A stretch of 6,477 bases of DNA. Origin: Clostridiales bacterium UBA7285 (GTDB lineage Bacteria; Bacillota; Clostridia; Peptostreptococcales; Anaerovoracaceae). The notes below the pieces were generated by a model, which saw nothing but the letters and a program-made list of their open reading frames with translations, had not been told where the DNA came from and did no database searches. Numbering within the stretch: the stretch's first letter is position 1; each line of letters opens with the position of its first letter. Below, piece by piece: positions 5,430-6,477 of the stretch. The translations under genes and the position numbers were made by a program. The DNA lies in the NCBI GenBank assembly GCA_002472145.1, contig DKRJ01000027.1:1-6477 (forward strand), given 5' to 3'.

Positions 5430-5447
5430 GTTGCGTGCAAACGCAGC
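5430..5447 (+). other. 5'-terminal stem-loop with a GCAA tetraloop in the kce leader
   Basis: GTTGCGT (5430-5436) pairs with ACGCAGC (5441-5447), including one U-G wobble, around the loop GCAA, a GNRA-type tetraloop. The inner five pairs are perfect. Given the promoter at 5397-5425, the hairpin would sit at the very 5' end of the mRNA. Such terminal hairpins are known to slow 5'-dependent decay in other bacteria; that role here is inferred. Confidence 0.6.
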
Positions 5448-5462
5448 CAAGTATTTAGCGGG

Positions 5463-5472
5463 CGACGCGTCG
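5463..5472. promoter_or_regulatory. 10-bp palindrome in the kce leader (CGACGCGTCG)
   Basis: CGACGCGTCG is a perfect palindrome about 30 bases downstream of the expected transcription start. Next to it, GGGCG (5460-5464) could alternatively pair with CGCCC (5494-5498). It may be an operator or only part of leader RNA structure. Confidence 0.3.
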
Positions 5473-5498
5473 ACGACGTTTTCACAGGAAAGACGCCC

Positions 5499-5510
5499 TG
5501 TCCGCGGACA
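5499..5510. promoter_or_regulatory. 12-bp perfect palindrome in the kce leader (TGTCCGCGGACA)
   Basis: TGTCCGCGGACA is perfectly self-complementary over 12 bases and is centred about 75 bases downstream of the expected transcription start, 30 bases before the kce ATG. With no loop it is more likely a binding site for a dimeric repressor (a roadblock operator) than an RNA hairpin. The half-site TGTCCGC also occurs at 8-14 in the promoter of the first gene. Confidence 0.4.
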
Positions 5511-5526
5511 AATAAATCCATTAGGT

Positions 5527-5543
5527 AAAAGGAGAGCATTATG
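5527..5543 (+). promoter_or_regulatory. Strong ribosome binding site of kce
   Basis: AAAAGGAG (5527-5534) followed by 6 bases and ATG 5541 is the strongest Shine-Dalgarno arrangement in the window together with that at 112. It fixes the start and fits the other signs of high expression of kce. Confidence 0.85.
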
Positions 5544-6368
5544 GACAAAGTCATTATCAGCGCGTGCATCTGCGGCGCGGAAGTAACGAAAGAGCAGAAC
5601 CCGGCCGTTCCTTACACGGTAGCCGAGATCCAGAAAGAAGCGAAGTCTGCGGCTGACGCAGGCGCAGCGCTTATTCACCTTCACGTAAGAGAAGACGACG
5701 GAACGCCTACGCAGAGCAAAGAAAGATTCCAGGTCTGCATCGACGCGATCAGAGAGGTCTGCCCTGACGTCATCATCCAGCCTTCGACCGGCGGCGCTGT
5801 AGGAATGACCGACCTCGAGAGACTCGAATCGACAGAAGTAACGCCTACGCCTGAGATGGCTACGCTTGACTGCGGAACGCTCAACTTCGGCGGAGACGAC
5901 ATCTTCACGAACACGAACAAGACGATCGAGAACTTCGCTAAGATCCTTAAAGAAAGAGGGATCAAGCCTGAACTCGAAGTATTTGATAAGGGCATGATCG
6001 ACCTCGCTCTGAAGGTCGCTGACCGCAAGGGTCTCCTCGTTCACCCGCTTCACTGGGACTTCGTCCTCGGCGTACAGATGAACGCGACTGTTCCTGACCT
6101 CGTTATCATGCAGAACTCCATCCCTGCGGGATCGACGTGGACTGCTACCGGCATCGGAAAGACCGCGTGGCACATCGCAGCAGCGACGATCTCCATGGGC
6201 GGACACGTCAGAGTCGGATTCGAAGACAACCTCTACCTCGAAAAAGGTGTTCTCGCAAAGAGCAACGGCGAAATGGTCGACAAGGCCGTCAGACTCGCGA
6301 AGATCCTCGGCAGAGAGGTAGCTACTCCGGCGGAAGCCAGAGAGATCCTCAGCCTCCCACAGAGGTAG
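5541..6368 (+). CDS. kce: 3-keto-5-aminohexanoate cleavage enzyme (BKACE family), 275 aa
   Basis: Kce converts (5S)-3-oxo-5-aminohexanoate and acetyl-CoA into 3-aminobutyryl-CoA and acetoacetate in lysine fermentation. The protein is a DUF849/BKACE TIM barrel of typical length. Zinc ligands are His46 and His48 (LIHLHVR, 44-50) and Glu228 (GHVRVGFEDN, 221-230). Other active-site positions match characterised Kce: Glu14 (GAEVTKEQNP), Ser82 (QPSTGGAVG, 80-88), Arg224 and Asp229. The family has several beta-keto acid specificities, so the lysine pathway role is likely but not certain. Codon use differs from the neighbours: 9 of 11 Arg are AGA and 9 of 13 Pro are CCT, which suggests a highly expressed gene. 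It has its own promoter, leader and terminator and stands alone, whereas kce usually sits with kamA, kdd and other lysine genes. Confidence 0.92.
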   Translation: MDKVIISACICGAEVTKEQNPAVPYTVAEIQKEAKSAADAGAALIHLHVREDDGTPTQSKERFQVCIDAIREVCPDVIIQPSTGGAVGMTDLERLESTEVTPTPEMATLDCGTLNFGGDDIFTNTNKTIENFAKILKERGIKPELEVFDKGMIDLALKVADRKGLLVHPLHWDFVLGVQMNATVPDLVIMQNSIPAGSTWTATGIGKTAWHIAAATISMGGHVRVGFEDNLYLEKGVLAKSNGEMVDKAVRLAKILGREVATPAEAREILSLPQR

Positions 6369-6391
6369 TCCATTAAGACATACTGATTTCG

Positions 6392-6424
6392 ATATCTGCC
6401 GGTCAACCCGGCAGATATTTTTTT
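6392..6424 (+). terminator. Intrinsic terminator of kce
   Basis: ATATCTGCCGG (6392-6402) pairs perfectly with CCGGCAGATAT (6408-6418) around a 5-base loop (TCAAC), and the 3' arm runs into seven T residues (6418-6424). It begins 23 bases after the kce stop codon. This is a textbook Rho-independent terminator and closes kce as a single-gene transcript. Confidence 0.95.
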
Positions 6425-6477
6425 CAAGAGCCGCACATCCCCGGCGAAGCGCGGCGCCGGCCGCACCCGGATCTCCG

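Noticed and set aside
5431..5540. Lysine riboswitch ahead of kce
   Set aside because: The leader is only about 109 bases and shows none of the conserved lysine-box sequence or multi-helix layout, and no attenuator with a T-run precedes the ATG.
5277..6206. 309-residue minus-strand frame opposite kce and the end of rapZ
   Set aside because: Long frames opposite GC-rich genes with strong codon bias are expected. It is Arg/Val/Ser-rich, matches nothing I know, and lies antisense to two certain genes.
6425..6477. Possible sixth array or gene start at the right edge
   Set aside because: The 53 bases are GC-rich with GGCGCC words, but no unit repeats and no start codon with a ribosome binding site is seen; the window ends too soon to judge.

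Overview
The window carries seven genes, all on the + strand, and looks like chromosomal DNA of an anaerobic Clostridia-type Firmicute with a fairly GC-rich genome. That assignment is inferred from a RapZ/YvcJ-family protein next to a short (type II-like) MurB, clear AGGAGG-type ribosome binding sites, an extended -10 promoter (TGGTATAAT), and Kce, an enzyme of anaerobic lysine fermentation. No tRNA, rRNA, CRISPR array, transposase or phage gene is visible.

Layout: 1-372 is an AT-rich stretch with a promoter, a 12-bp tandem array and a small gene of unknown function (GTG start at 127). 373-538 is intergenic with a 9-bp AT-rich tandem array. 539-967 encodes a PPC/DUF296 domain protein. 1067-1621 encodes a YfcE/MJ0936-type metallophosphoesterase with a probable promoter of its own. 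1622-1800 is a GC-rich 64-bp tandem repeat. 1801-3246 encodes an AI-2E-family membrane protein with an acidic tail. 3247-3460 is a 71-73-bp tandem repeat. 3461-4330 is murB. 4331-4519 is a degenerate ~30-bp GC-rich repeat. 4520-5416 is rapZ. 5417-5540 holds a strong promoter and structured leader. 5541-6368 is kce, closed by an intrinsic terminator at 6392-6424. The last ~50 bases are GC-rich with nothing callable.

How the genes fit together: murB makes UDP-N-acetylmuramate for peptidoglycan. rapZ belongs to a family tied in enterobacteria to amino-sugar precursor control, and the two often sit together in Firmicutes. Here yvcK and whiA, the usual genes after rapZ, are not next; an independently transcribed kce follows instead. 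kce is a compact single-gene unit (extended -10 promoter, 5'-terminal hairpin, strong RBS, biased codons, terminator), which suggests high expression. The PPC protein, phosphoesterase and AI-2E protein have no obvious pathway link.

The most unusual feature is the intergenic DNA. Five unrelated tandem arrays (units of 12, 9, 64, 71-73 and ~30 bp) lie in five of the gaps upstream of genes, two AT-rich and three GC-rich and palindromic. I see no clearly new multi-gene system. The repeats and the kce leader are the parts most worth a second look.
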